This document shows, one piece after another, positions 6,183-13,333 of a DNA stretch of 16,810 bases. The DNA comes from CAYGWP01 sp964353455. GTDB lineage: Bacteria > Planctomycetota > Phycisphaerae > FEN-1346. The translations under genes were made by a program, and so were the position numbers. The number at the start of each line of letters is the position of its first letter. The stretch's first letter is position 1. Location of the stretch: the NCBI GenBank assembly GCA_964353455.1, contig CAYGWP010000229.1, positions 1 to 16,810 of the forward strand. Reading direction: 5' to 3'. Under the pieces are notes generated by a model. That model was not told the DNA's origin. It saw only the letters and a list, made by a program, of their open reading frames with translations, and made no database searches.

Positions 6183-7520
6183 CTACCAGATGCGCTCGAC
6201 CCAGCCGGTATCCACGTGGCCGGTGTTGAAGTCGGGGTTGGCCATGATCTCGATGTGGAGAGGAATGGTGGTCTTCACGCCCTCGACGGTGAACTCCGAA
6301 AGGGCCCGCCGCATCGTGGCTATGGCGGCCTTCCGGGTGGGTCGATGGACGATGAGTTTGGCGATCATCGAATCGTAATGCGGCGATATCGTCCAGCCGT
6401 CGCAGCAGTGCGTATCGACGCGGACGCCCGGCCCGCCCGGCACGCAGAACCGCTCGAGCCGCCCCGGGGAGGAACGGAAATCGTTCAGGCAATCCTCGGC
6501 GTTGATCCGGCACTCGATCGCGCACCCGCGCTGCGGTATGTCGCGCTGCTTAAAGGGGAGCGGTTCCCCCGCCGCAACCCGGATCTGCGACTGCACCAGG
6601 TCGATGCCCGTCACCGCCTCGGTCACCGGGTGCTCGACCTGGATTCGGGCGTTGACCTCCAGGAGGTAGAACGTCTCGTTCTGGTCAACCAGGAATTCGA
6701 CCGTGCCGGCGCCGGTGTACTTGGCGTCTCCGGCGAGGCGGACGGCGGCTTCGCACAGTTTTTCGCGGGTCTTGGCCGTCAGGAGCGGCGACGGCGATTC
6801 CTCCACCAGTTTCTGGTGCCGCCGCTGGAGCGAGCAGTCGCGCTCCCACAGGTGTACGCAGTTGCCGTGGTTGTCGGCCAGTATCTGGACCTCGATGTGC
6901 CGCGCGCCCTCAACATATTTCTCCAGGTACACGCGGCCATCTTTGAACGCCGCCTCGGCCTCGCTCCTGCCCTGGCGCACGGCCTGCGTCAGGCTGATGT
7001 CGTTGTGGGCCACCCTCATGCCGCGCCCGCCGCCGCCCGCCGCCGCCTTCACGAGCACCGGGTACCCGATCTCGTGGGCCACGCGCAGGGCCTCATCGTC
7101 GTTCTCCAGCGCATCGCTCGAACCGGGGATGGTGTAAATCTTGACCTTGCGGGCCACGCGCCTGCACTCCACCTTGTCGCCCACCAGGCGCATCGCCTCG
7201 ACGCTGGGGCCGATGAACTCGATGTTGCACGAGCGGCAGACCTCGGCGAAGTGCGGGTTCTCGGCCAGGAACCCGTACCCCGGATGGATGGCATCGACGT
7301 CGGCCACCTCGGCCGCCGAAATGATCTGCGCAATGTTCAGGTACGAATCGGCCGGCGCGGCCGGCCCGATGCAGATCGCATCGTCGGCCAGTTTAAGGTA
7401 CCGCGCCCCGCGGTCGGCCTCGCTATAGACCGCCACCGCCTCGATGCCCATCTCTTTGCAGGCGCGGATGACCCGCAGGGCGATCTCGCCGCGATTCGCC
7501 ACCAAAATGCGTGAGAACAT
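6183..7520 (-). CDS. accC: acetyl-CoA carboxylase, biotin carboxylase subunit
   Basis: AccC uses ATP and bicarbonate to carboxylate the biotin on AccB, the first half-reaction of acetyl-CoA carboxylase in fatty acid synthesis. The 445-residue length fits the family (about 450). It begins MFSRILVANRGEIALRVIRA, as in most AccC proteins. Visible sites are Lys116 in GDK, Lys158 before the glycine-rich ATP loop AAAGGGGRGMR (159-169), and NARIQVEHPVTE (290-301) holding the catalytic Arg292, Gln294 and Glu296 in standard spacing; this block usually reads NTRIQVEHP. The sequence before the B-domain (KVECRRVARKVKIYTIPGSS) is more divergent than usual. The start has GGAG about 7 nt upstream. It is the last gene of the peptidase-accB-accC group. 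The 124-bp gap to accB contains an inserted 90-bp repeat. Confidence 0.95.
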   Translation of the reverse strand: MFSRILVANRGEIALRVIRACKEMGIEAVAVYSEADRGARYLKLADDAICIGPAAPADSYLNIAQIISAAEVADVDAIHPGYGFLAENPHFAEVCRSCNIEFIGPSVEAMRLVGDKVECRRVARKVKIYTIPGSSDALENDDEALRVAHEIGYPVLVKAAAGGGGRGMRVAHNDISLTQAVRQGRSEAEAAFKDGRVYLEKYVEGARHIEVQILADNHGNCVHLWERDCSLQRRHQKLVEESPSPLLTAKTREKLCEAAVRLAGDAKYTGAGTVEFLVDQNETFYLLEVNARIQVEHPVTEAVTGIDLVQSQIRVAAGEPLPFKQRDIPQRGCAIECRINAEDCLNDFRSSPGRLERFCVPGGPGVRVDTHCCDGWTISPHYDSMIAKLIVHRPTRKAAIATMRRALSEFTVEGVKTTIPLHIEIMANPDFNTGHVDTGWVERIW

Positions 7521-7535
7521 GCCGCGCTCCGCTTT

Positions 7536-7625
7536 AGAAACTATTTCAGAACTGTGGCACGCCCGCCCTCGGGCGTGCAAATTACCGAGAAGCCGCACAG
7601 CCGAGGGCGGCTGTGCCACATAACA
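7536..7625. repeat. 90-bp palindrome-rich dispersed repeat, copy 1
   Basis: The block matches 14669-14758 with 8 differences in 90 positions and no gap. It is bounded by TGTGGCAC and GTGCCACA, an inverted pair, and contains two GC hairpins (CGCCCG/CGGGCG and CAGCC/GGCTG types). If translated on the minus strand it gives a 'VAQPPSAVRLLGNLHARG' string often seen as a spurious extension. This copy sits between accB and accC and starts 15 bp upstream of the accC ATG. Confidence 0.8.
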
Positions 7626-7644
7626 TCTGTTGTGAGATAGTCGC

Positions 7645-8100
7645 CTAGTCCGGCCTGATGATGAACAGCGGCGTCCCGAACTCAACCACCTGCTCGTTCT
7701 TGACGCACACCTTCTCGATCGTGCCGCTGGTCTCGGCCTGGATCTCGTTGAAGACCTTCATCGCCTCGATGATGCAGACGACCGTGTCTTCGGTGACGTG
7801 ATCGCCCACCTTGACCAATGGTGCGGCGTCGGGGCTGGACGCCGTGTAGAACGTGCCGACCATCGGCGACTTGATCGCCGGCGGTTCCGCCTCCGCCGCC
7901 GGGGCAGGCGCGGCCGACGACGCCGGGACGGCCGCCGCAATCGGAGGAGCGGCCGCCGGCATCGCAGCCATCGACACGGCCGGACCCTTCCGCAGCCGCA
8001 CCACCAGGTCGTCCTGTTCGATCTCCAGTTCCGACAGGTCGTGCTCGTTCATCAGCGCCAGAAGTTGCCGGACGGACTCAAGGTCGATCTTACCGGACAT
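7645..8100 (-). CDS. accB: acetyl-CoA carboxylase, biotin carboxyl carrier protein
   Basis: AccB carries the biotin that shuttles CO2 between AccC and the AccAD carboxyltransferase. The 151-residue protein has the usual three parts. The N-terminal helix region contains 'LLALMNEHDLSELEIEQ'. A flexible Ala/Pro-rich linker runs over about 41-74. The biotinyl domain begins 'KSPMVGTFYTASSPDAAP' and contains the biotinylation motif EAMKVFNEI with Lys115. The hallmark 'thumb' residues (TASSPDAAPLV) are present. The start is well supported by AAAGGAG 8 nt upstream. It lies 83 bp after the peptidase stop and upstream of accC on the same strand. The genes for AccA and AccD are not in the window. Confidence 0.95.
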   Translation of the reverse strand: MSGKIDLESVRQLLALMNEHDLSELEIEQDDLVVRLRKGPAVSMAAMPAAAPPIAAAVPASSAAPAPAAEAEPPAIKSPMVGTFYTASSPDAAPLVKVGDHVTEDTVVCIIEAMKVFNEIQAETSGTIEKVCVKNEQVVEFGTPLFIIRPD

Positions 8101-8183
8101 GTCGGCGCTCCTTTCCGGCCCGCGATTGTCCGCGTTCCATCCCGTTTTTGCCGGCCCGGACCGGCCGACAAAACGGGCGACGG

Positions 8184-9281
8184 TCACAGAACCATCGCCG
8201 CCAAATCCTTTTCAAGATGCGTCAGGACCTGCCGTCCTGACCCGGTCACCAGCACGTCGTCTTCAATGCGTATGCCGAATCGCCCCCTGAGATAAATCCC
8301 CGGCTCCACCGTCACCACCATGCCAGGTTCCAGGTTTCCCTTGACGCCCTTCGGGCCGATGCTCGGCGGCTCGTGCACCGCCATGCCCAGCCCGTGGCCC
8401 GTCCCGTGCTGGAAACAATCGTTGTACCCGGCGTCCTGAATGATCTTGCGGGCCGCCTTGTCAACCTCGATGAGAGGTACTCCCGGCCCCGCCTTCTCGA
8501 TGGCCGCCGCCTGGGCATCCTGCACCAGCCCGTACACCCAGCGGACCTGAAGGCGGATTCTACCGGCGAAAAGCACCCGCGTCAAGTCGCACACGTACCC
8601 GGCCACCCGCGCGCCGAAATCCACGAGCAGGACCGACCCGCGCCGCAGCCGCTTCGCCCCCGGCCGGTGGTGCGGCATCGACGCCGAGGCATCCACCGCG
8701 CAGATCGTCGGAAACGCCGGACACTCCGCGCCCGCAAGACGCATCTGGTGGTCCAGTTCCGCAGCCAGCCGGCCCTCGGTCATCCCCGGCCGGATCTTCC
8801 TCCGGAACTCCCGGAACGCCTCCTCGGCCACGGCGACGGCCCTACGGATGGCCTTCACCTCGCCCTCATCTTTGCGGGCCCGAAGCGATGAGAGCACCTC
8901 CGGCACCGGCACGAGCCGCACATCCTTCAGGGCCTTGGCCAGGCGTGCGCGCAGCGCTACGGAGACCGAGTCCGGGTCGAAGCCAAGAGTGCTTAGGCGC
9001 CGCTGGCGCACCACCTTCGCCAGGGCCTCGACCATCGCCCCGCGGCGGATCACGCGCCGAGCACCAGGGCACTCGTGCTCCGCCTGCTCCGCGTAACGAA
9101 AATCCGTGATGAGACACGGCCGGCCCGCACCGGCAATCAGCCAACTATCATCACCTGTAAATCCCGACATGTATGTGACGTTCACCGGATCGGTCACCAG
9201 GAGCGCCGGGGCGCCGCGGGGCTTGAGTTTCTGTCTAAGGCGCGCGAGGCGCGCGGCCACGGGATCGTTCCTTGCGGGCAT
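8184..9281 (-). CDS. M24 family Xaa-Pro aminopeptidase/dipeptidase
   Basis: This 365-residue cytoplasmic metallopeptidase should remove residues before or at proline from peptides. It has the creatinase-like N-terminal domain (about 1-130) and the pita-bread catalytic domain. The five metal ligands are present in order: Asp221 (VDFGA), Asp232 (CDLTR), His296 (GTGHGLG), Glu326 (VEPGIY) and Glu340 (RIEDD). The substrate-pocket motif SMPHHRP is also seen, and the length is normal. AAAGGAG lies about 12 nt before the ATG. A pepP/pepQ-like gene upstream of accB and accC is a familiar order in several phyla, usually with efp between; efp is absent here. Aminopeptidase and dipeptidase cannot be told apart by eye, so no symbol is given. 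Confidence 0.9.
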   Translation of the reverse strand: MPARNDPVAARLARLRQKLKPRGAPALLVTDPVNVTYMSGFTGDDSWLIAGAGRPCLITDFRYAEQAEHECPGARRVIRRGAMVEALAKVVRQRRLSTLGFDPDSVSVALRARLAKALKDVRLVPVPEVLSSLRARKDEGEVKAIRRAVAVAEEAFREFRRKIRPGMTEGRLAAELDHQMRLAGAECPAFPTICAVDASASMPHHRPGAKRLRRGSVLLVDFGARVAGYVCDLTRVLFAGRIRLQVRWVYGLVQDAQAAAIEKAGPGVPLIEVDKAARKIIQDAGYNDCFQHGTGHGLGMAVHEPPSIGPKGVKGNLEPGMVVTVEPGIYLRGRFGIRIEDDVLVTGSGRQVLTHLEKDLAAMVL

Positions 9282-9342
9282 CTTGAAAATCGACTCCTTT
9301 CGAGAAATTCCGGCCCGCCCGGCCGGGAAATTCCACTGACAT

Positions 9343-9383
9343 AAACCCTAACGGATTAAGGAGTTAGGCTCGAGTTAGGGTTT
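9343..9383. promoter_or_regulatory. GTTAGG box cluster 1 (operator candidate)
   Basis: AAACCCTAAC (9343-9352) and GTTAGGGTTT (9374-9383) are a perfect 10-bp inverted pair. A further GTTAGG at 9363-9368 gives a direct repeat GTTAGG-N5-GTTAGG with an 11-bp period, one helical turn. The cluster lies between the peptidase start (9281) and the promoter at 9433-9461, where cluster 2 has the same 11-bp spacing. The protein that might bind is unknown. Confidence 0.45.
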
Positions 9384-9432
9384 TCTTACGAGGAAATTCT
9401 CAAGTTTTTCCGCCCGGTCGCCGATTTTTGCC

Positions 9433-9461
9433 TTGACGTTAGGCCGGCGTTAGGGTACGAT
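9433..9461 (+). promoter_or_regulatory. sigma70-like promoter with paired GTTAGG boxes in its spacer
   Basis: TTGACG at 9433-9438, a 17-bp spacer and TACGAT at 9456-9461. The spacer holds two GTTAGG boxes (9438-9443 and 9449-9454) with the same 11-bp period as cluster 1. The two 18-mers, GTTAGGCTCGAGTTAGGG and GTTAGGCCGGCGTTAGGG, differ at only 3 or 4 central positions. Transcription would start near 9468, run through the foldable segment at 9535-9651 and eventually reach lexA at 10020. A further TTGACA at 9495-9500 has no good -10 partner. Confidence 0.5.
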
Positions 9462-9534
9462 CCTGAAGTCAACTGACTTGCGGCGTGCCGCTCTTTGACA
9501 ACCACACTGAAGAACCGTACCGCTTATACCGGCG

Positions 9535-9651
9535 ACCGTGCGGAGGGTCAAGCAAACTCCGTCAGATAACACGCGGCGAGAGGCTAGGGCGAGGCTGAGA
9601 AGTACCCCGTGCCCTTCTCGGCCCGCCCTCCTCCCGCGTTATCTGCACGGT
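9535..9651 (+). ncRNA. candidate structured RNA (three-way junction) upstream of lexA
   Basis: The stretch folds by eye into a closed shape. ACCGTGC (9535-9541) pairs with GCACGGT (9645-9651). CGGAG (9541-9545) pairs with CTCCG (9557-9561). A long hairpin pairs 9563-9570 with 9638-9645, 9573-9576 with 9634-9637, 9587-9591 with 9624-9628 and 9593-9602 with 9614-9623 around an 11-nt loop. Each end base of a stem can be used only once, so one or two outer pairs are optional. I recognise no Rfam family. It could be a small RNA or part of a long lexA leader. No T-tract terminator follows, so a separate 3' end is not shown. Confidence 0.4.
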
Positions 9652-9667
9652 TTGAGGTTGGATATGG

Positions 9668-9740
9668 CGCGGCGGGTCTCCCGGGTTTGGCGCGGCGGGT
9701 CTCCCGGGTTTGGCGCGGCGGGTCTCCCGACCCGCCGCGC
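9668..9740. repeat. tandem 23-bp repeats ending in a GC hairpin
   Basis: Two exact 23-bp copies (9668-9690 and 9691-9713) start CGCGGCGGGTCTCCCGG. A third begins the same way but turns into a perfect 10-bp hairpin, CGCGGCGGGT/ACCCGCCGCG, around CTCCCG (9714-9739). The same hairpin with flanking G and C (28 bp) occurs at 13222-13249 in the opposite orientation. The tandem copies look like slippage of the first half of this dispersed palindrome. Confidence 0.8.
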
Positions 9741-9822
9741 GAACACGCTACCTTGAACCGCTCTGAATGTCCGACCATCCGGCCTTGCGTTGCGGCCCCC
9801 ACCCGCAGCGCACGGCCATCGT

Positions 9823-9859
9823 GGGGCCGGGGTTCTACCTTGGGGGGAACCCCGGCCCT
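9823..9859. repeat. GC hairpin in the lexA leader
   Basis: GGCCGGGGTT (9825-9834) and AACCCCGGCC (9848-9857) pair perfectly over 10 bp, with one more G-C and one G-U pair outside. There is no T-tract on either strand. Confidence 0.55.
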
Positions 9860-9899
9860 TCCCCTCCTGCACCGAGGCGCCGCTTCGTGGCGTCGCCGA

Positions 9900-9993
9900 A
9901 CTTTTAGCCGCGAGCCATCGGCTCGCGCGCCGTACCGCGGCGGCATGTACGTCGCGCACTTTAAGCTGCGAGCCATCGGCTCGCGCGTCGTAC
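9900..9993 (+). repeat. two 36-bp direct repeats just upstream of lexA
   Basis: Bases 9900-9935 and 9958-9993 differ at 3 of 36 positions and are 58 bp apart start to start. Each holds a hairpin of the form GCGAGCC-ATC-GGCTCGC. The second copy ends 14 bp before the lexA ribosome-binding site, so its hairpin could affect translation. A related AGCCGCGA...TCGCGGCT string is found in the hairpin at 16205-16275. Confidence 0.75.
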
Positions 9994-10019
9994 AACAGTC
10001 CATTATAAGGAGGCCGCAC

Positions 10020-10619
10020 ATGAACCTGACCCCACGGCAACATGAAATCGTTCAGTTCATCCGCGCGTACACCGCGGACCACGACTACGCCCCCACTATG
10101 CAGGAGATCGCGAACCACCTGGGCGTGTCGCGGCCGACGGTCTTCGAGCACATCGAGGCCCTCGAGGCCCGCGGGGCGCTCACGCGCCAGCGCACCATCA
10201 GCCGCGCGATCGAACTCGTGCCTGAACTCGCCCTGAAGGGCGGCAAGTTCCGCCTCGTCGGCCGCATCGCCGCAGGCCGGCCCATCGAGGCAATCGAGGA
10301 CCCGGAGGTCCTCGACGTTGAGAACCTTTTTCGCGGCCGCACCGGCGAGGTCTTCGCACTCCAGGTCGCCGGCAACTCGATGATTGATGAGCACATCCGT
10401 GATGGCGACTTCGTCATCGTCGAGAAACGCGACAACGCCGCCAACGGCGACACCGTCGTCGCCCTTATCGACGGCTCCGAAGCCACCCTCAAGAAGTTCT
10501 ACCAGGAACTCGGCCGCGTCCGCCTCCAGCCGGCCAACCCGACGATCGAGCCGCTGTTCCTCGACGCCGACCGCGTCCATGTCCAGGGCGTCGTCATCGG
10601 CGTCTTGCGGAAATACTGA
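10020..10619 (+). CDS. lexA: LexA SOS-response repressor
   Basis: LexA represses DNA-damage genes and cleaves itself when stimulated by RecA filaments. The 199-residue length is typical. The N-terminal winged-helix domain (1-66) includes LTPRQHEIVQFI and 'PTMQEIANHLGVSRPTVFEHI', here split at residues 25-45. The self-cleavage bond is Ala85-Gly86 in GRIAAGRP. The catalytic Ser120 lies in AGNSMID and the catalytic Lys158 in EATLKKF, so it should be active. ATG 10020 is chosen because AAGGAGG lies at 10007-10013. An in-frame upstream extension to 9609 runs through repeats and is not coding. The nearest upstream promoter I can support is at 9433-9461. I find neither a GAAC-N4-GTTC box nor an enterobacterial SOS box; the GTTAGG direct repeats are the best operator candidates. 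Confidence 0.95.
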   Translation: MNLTPRQHEIVQFIRAYTADHDYAPTMQEIANHLGVSRPTVFEHIEALEARGALTRQRTISRAIELVPELALKGGKFRLVGRIAAGRPIEAIEDPEVLDVENLFRGRTGEVFALQVAGNSMIDEHIRDGDFVIVEKRDNAANGDTVVALIDGSEATLKKFYQELGRVRLQPANPTIEPLFLDADRVHVQGVVIGVLRKY

Positions 10620-10705
10620 GGTTACAACGTCCACGGGCCGTGCTCTTGCGCGGCGGTTCTGCCGACCGCTCGTGTTTAGAGCGTTTCACGATTGCCTGTA
10701 TCGCC

Positions 10706-10788
10706 GTGTGCCACGGCCGGTCTTGCCCGGCCGTGCGAAGGTGCCATGTGGCTCGTCCCACGGCGGGACAAGGCCCGCCGTGGCACAC
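10706..10788. repeat. nested clover-like palindrome
   Basis: The outer arms GTGTGCCACGG (10706-10716) and CCGTGGCACAC (10778-10788) pair perfectly. Inside, CACGGCCGG/CCGGCCGTG (10712-10720/10727-10735) and CACGGCGGG/CCCGCCGTG (10759-10767/10774-10782) are two perfect 9-bp hairpins. They overlap the outer arms, so alternative folds exist. It lies 86 bp after the lexA stop, but no T-tract is present. The following 10800-11060 contains more short GC hairpins and an 8-G run (10987-10994) and no gene I can support. Confidence 0.75.
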
Positions 10789-11074
10789 ATGTTCTGCCAC
10801 GCGCAAGCGTGAACTGCCATAGCGTGCCTGCGCCGGGTGGCACGCCCGGCAAAGGCGGCCCGCCATTGCCGGGCATGCTGTGGGCATGAAGGTATGAAGA
10901 GAGGGCCACCCTCCTTGCGAAGCACGCCGAACACATACACTGACCCGCCGCGCGCCTGCCGCCACGGGACCGCGACTGTGGCCAATGGGGGGGGCCGAAT
11001 GTTGCCTCACATATACGTTTGATTGACTTAAGTTTCTGCACCGACGCAAATCCGAAAAAATCAGGTCGCTGGAT

Positions 11075-11103
11075 TTGACTTTCGCCCGGTCTTGATGTAT
11101 TGA
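11075..11103 (+). promoter_or_regulatory. sigma70-like promoter of a candidate small RNA
   Basis: TTGACT at 11075-11080, a 17-bp spacer and TATTGA at 11098-11103. Transcription would start near 11110. An intrinsic terminator lies 100 bp downstream with no reading frame of note between. Confidence 0.55.
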
Positions 11104-11109
11104 ATTCTA

Positions 11110-11209
11110 CCGGGCTGTTCATGCCGTGCGGGAGTTCGGCAGGAAGGCCCAAGACAATCTGGCGACGTTTTCCGGGGGAGATCGGCGTTAAGGCCGGTTT
11201 CCCCTTTTT
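11110..11209 (+). ncRNA. candidate small RNA of about 100 nt
   Basis: The stretch is bounded by a promoter at 11075-11103 and an intrinsic terminator ending at 11209. Possible stems are GGGC (11112-11115) with GCCC (11147-11150), and TGCCG (11122-11126) with CGGCA (11137-11141), then the terminator stem. I tested it by eye against SRP RNA, 6S, tmRNA, RNase P and c-di-GMP riboswitch signatures and saw none. It could also be an attenuated leader for the secreted-protein gene 300 bp downstream. Confidence 0.4.
11175..11209 (+). terminator. intrinsic terminator 1
   Basis: Twelve paired positions, 11175-11186 (GGGGAGATCGGC) with 11193-11204 (GCCGGTTTCCCC), include two G-U pairs. The loop is GTTAAG, and TTTTT follows at 11205-11209. 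This is a clean plus-strand terminator. No protein gene ends just upstream, which supports a small RNA. Confidence 0.75.
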
Positions 11210-11280
11210 GTTTCGTGGCACGCAGGCCGGGCGCGCCCCGGCAGTTTTGGACGAGGCATAGTAAAGGAGACATTCCAGAG

Positions 11281-11346
11281 GGCCGCGTTGCGGGGACACA
11301 GTCGCGGCCAGGACCGTCAGCCTTCAATGATAAGGCTGCGGCTGAC
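11281..11346 (+). promoter_or_regulatory. structured leader segment upstream of terminator 2
   Basis: GGCCGCG (11281-11287) pairs with CGCGGCC (11303-11309). GTCAGCC (11316-11322) pairs with GGCTGAC (11340-11346), and an inner AGCCTT/AAGGCT is also possible. The bases GCGGCCA at 11304-11310 could instead pair with TGGCCGC in the right arm of terminator 2. That would be a possible antiterminator. No riboswitch class is recognised. Region 11210-11280 shows no clear promoter. Confidence 0.3.
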
Positions 11347-11391
11347 AGACGGCTTGGGGCCTTCGGACACCCACACGGCTTACACATAAAC

Positions 11392-11434
11392 GGCGGCCAT
11401 CGGAGGGAAGCACCCTTCCGTGGCCGCCTTTTTT
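11392..11434 (+). terminator. intrinsic terminator 2, upstream of the PEP-CTERM gene
   Basis: GGCGGCCA (11392-11399) pairs with TGGCCGCC (11421-11428). An inner stem (CGGAGGG with CCCTTCCG, one bulge) closes around AAGCA, and TTTTTT follows at 11429-11434. It lies 74 bp before the ATG at 11508. It either ends an upstream RNA or acts as an attenuator of the secreted-protein gene. Confidence 0.8.
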
Positions 11435-11485
11435 CTTGGCGAGCAACAAGGCCGAGAGAGCGGCTTTCGGCCGACCGCATGGCAT

Positions 11486-13117
<1,632 letters not shown>

Positions 13118-13221
13118 ACAGAGCCTGATCCGGTCAACGATGGCAGATTACACACAGGGCCACGGCTTGTCGAAGATCCGCCTTGTTGGCGGACCGCGCC
13201 CTACCTTCGTGATGACAGAAT

Positions 13222-13249
13222 GCGCGGCGGGTCGGGAGACCCGCCGCGC
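13222..13249. repeat. 28-bp GC hairpin, second copy
   Basis: The 28 bp are the exact reverse complement of 9713-9740. Arms CGCGGCGGGT/ACCCGCCGCG surround a CGGGAG loop. It lies between the convergent PEP-CTERM and Gfo/Idh/MocA genes. A smaller hairpin, TCCGCC/GGCGGA around TTGTT (about 13176-13193), precedes it. Neither has a T-tract. Confidence 0.85.
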
Positions 13250-13266
13250 TGTATTTGACAGGCACA

Positions 13267-13297
13267 GCGAGATTCTTCGCTGCGCTCAGAATGACAA
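13267..13297 (-). repeat. widespread intergenic repeat of the 'CHSERSEESR' type
   Basis: GCGAGATTCTTCGCTGCGCT followed by CAGAATGACAA is the reverse complement of a string met in very many bacterial genomes. Its spurious translation reads CHSERSEESR. It forms an imperfect hairpin of the GCGA...TCGC type. The gap 13118-13333 otherwise contains the 28-bp hairpin and nothing coding. Confidence 0.65.
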
Positions 13298-13333
13298 CCT
13301 TTTCCACCTGCCATAAACTTCCGGCGCACCCGG

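Noticed and set aside
6216..7514. Long open frame (432 codons) on the plus strand opposite accC
   Set aside because: Antisense to a clear, full-length accC; no domain, no start signals.
7521..7685. N-terminal extension of AccC (VAQPPSAV-type residues)
   Set aside because: It is a translation of the 90-bp dispersed repeat and overlaps the end of accB; AccC proteins start at MFSRILVANRGEI.
9609..10019. In-frame N-terminal extension of LexA by 137 codons
   Set aside because: It covers tandem and direct repeats, and the canonical LexA start at 10020 has an ideal ribosome-binding site.
10720..11000. Short open frames on both strands between lexA and the small-RNA candidate
   Set aside because: They are translations of palindromes, with no ribosome-binding sites and no domain.
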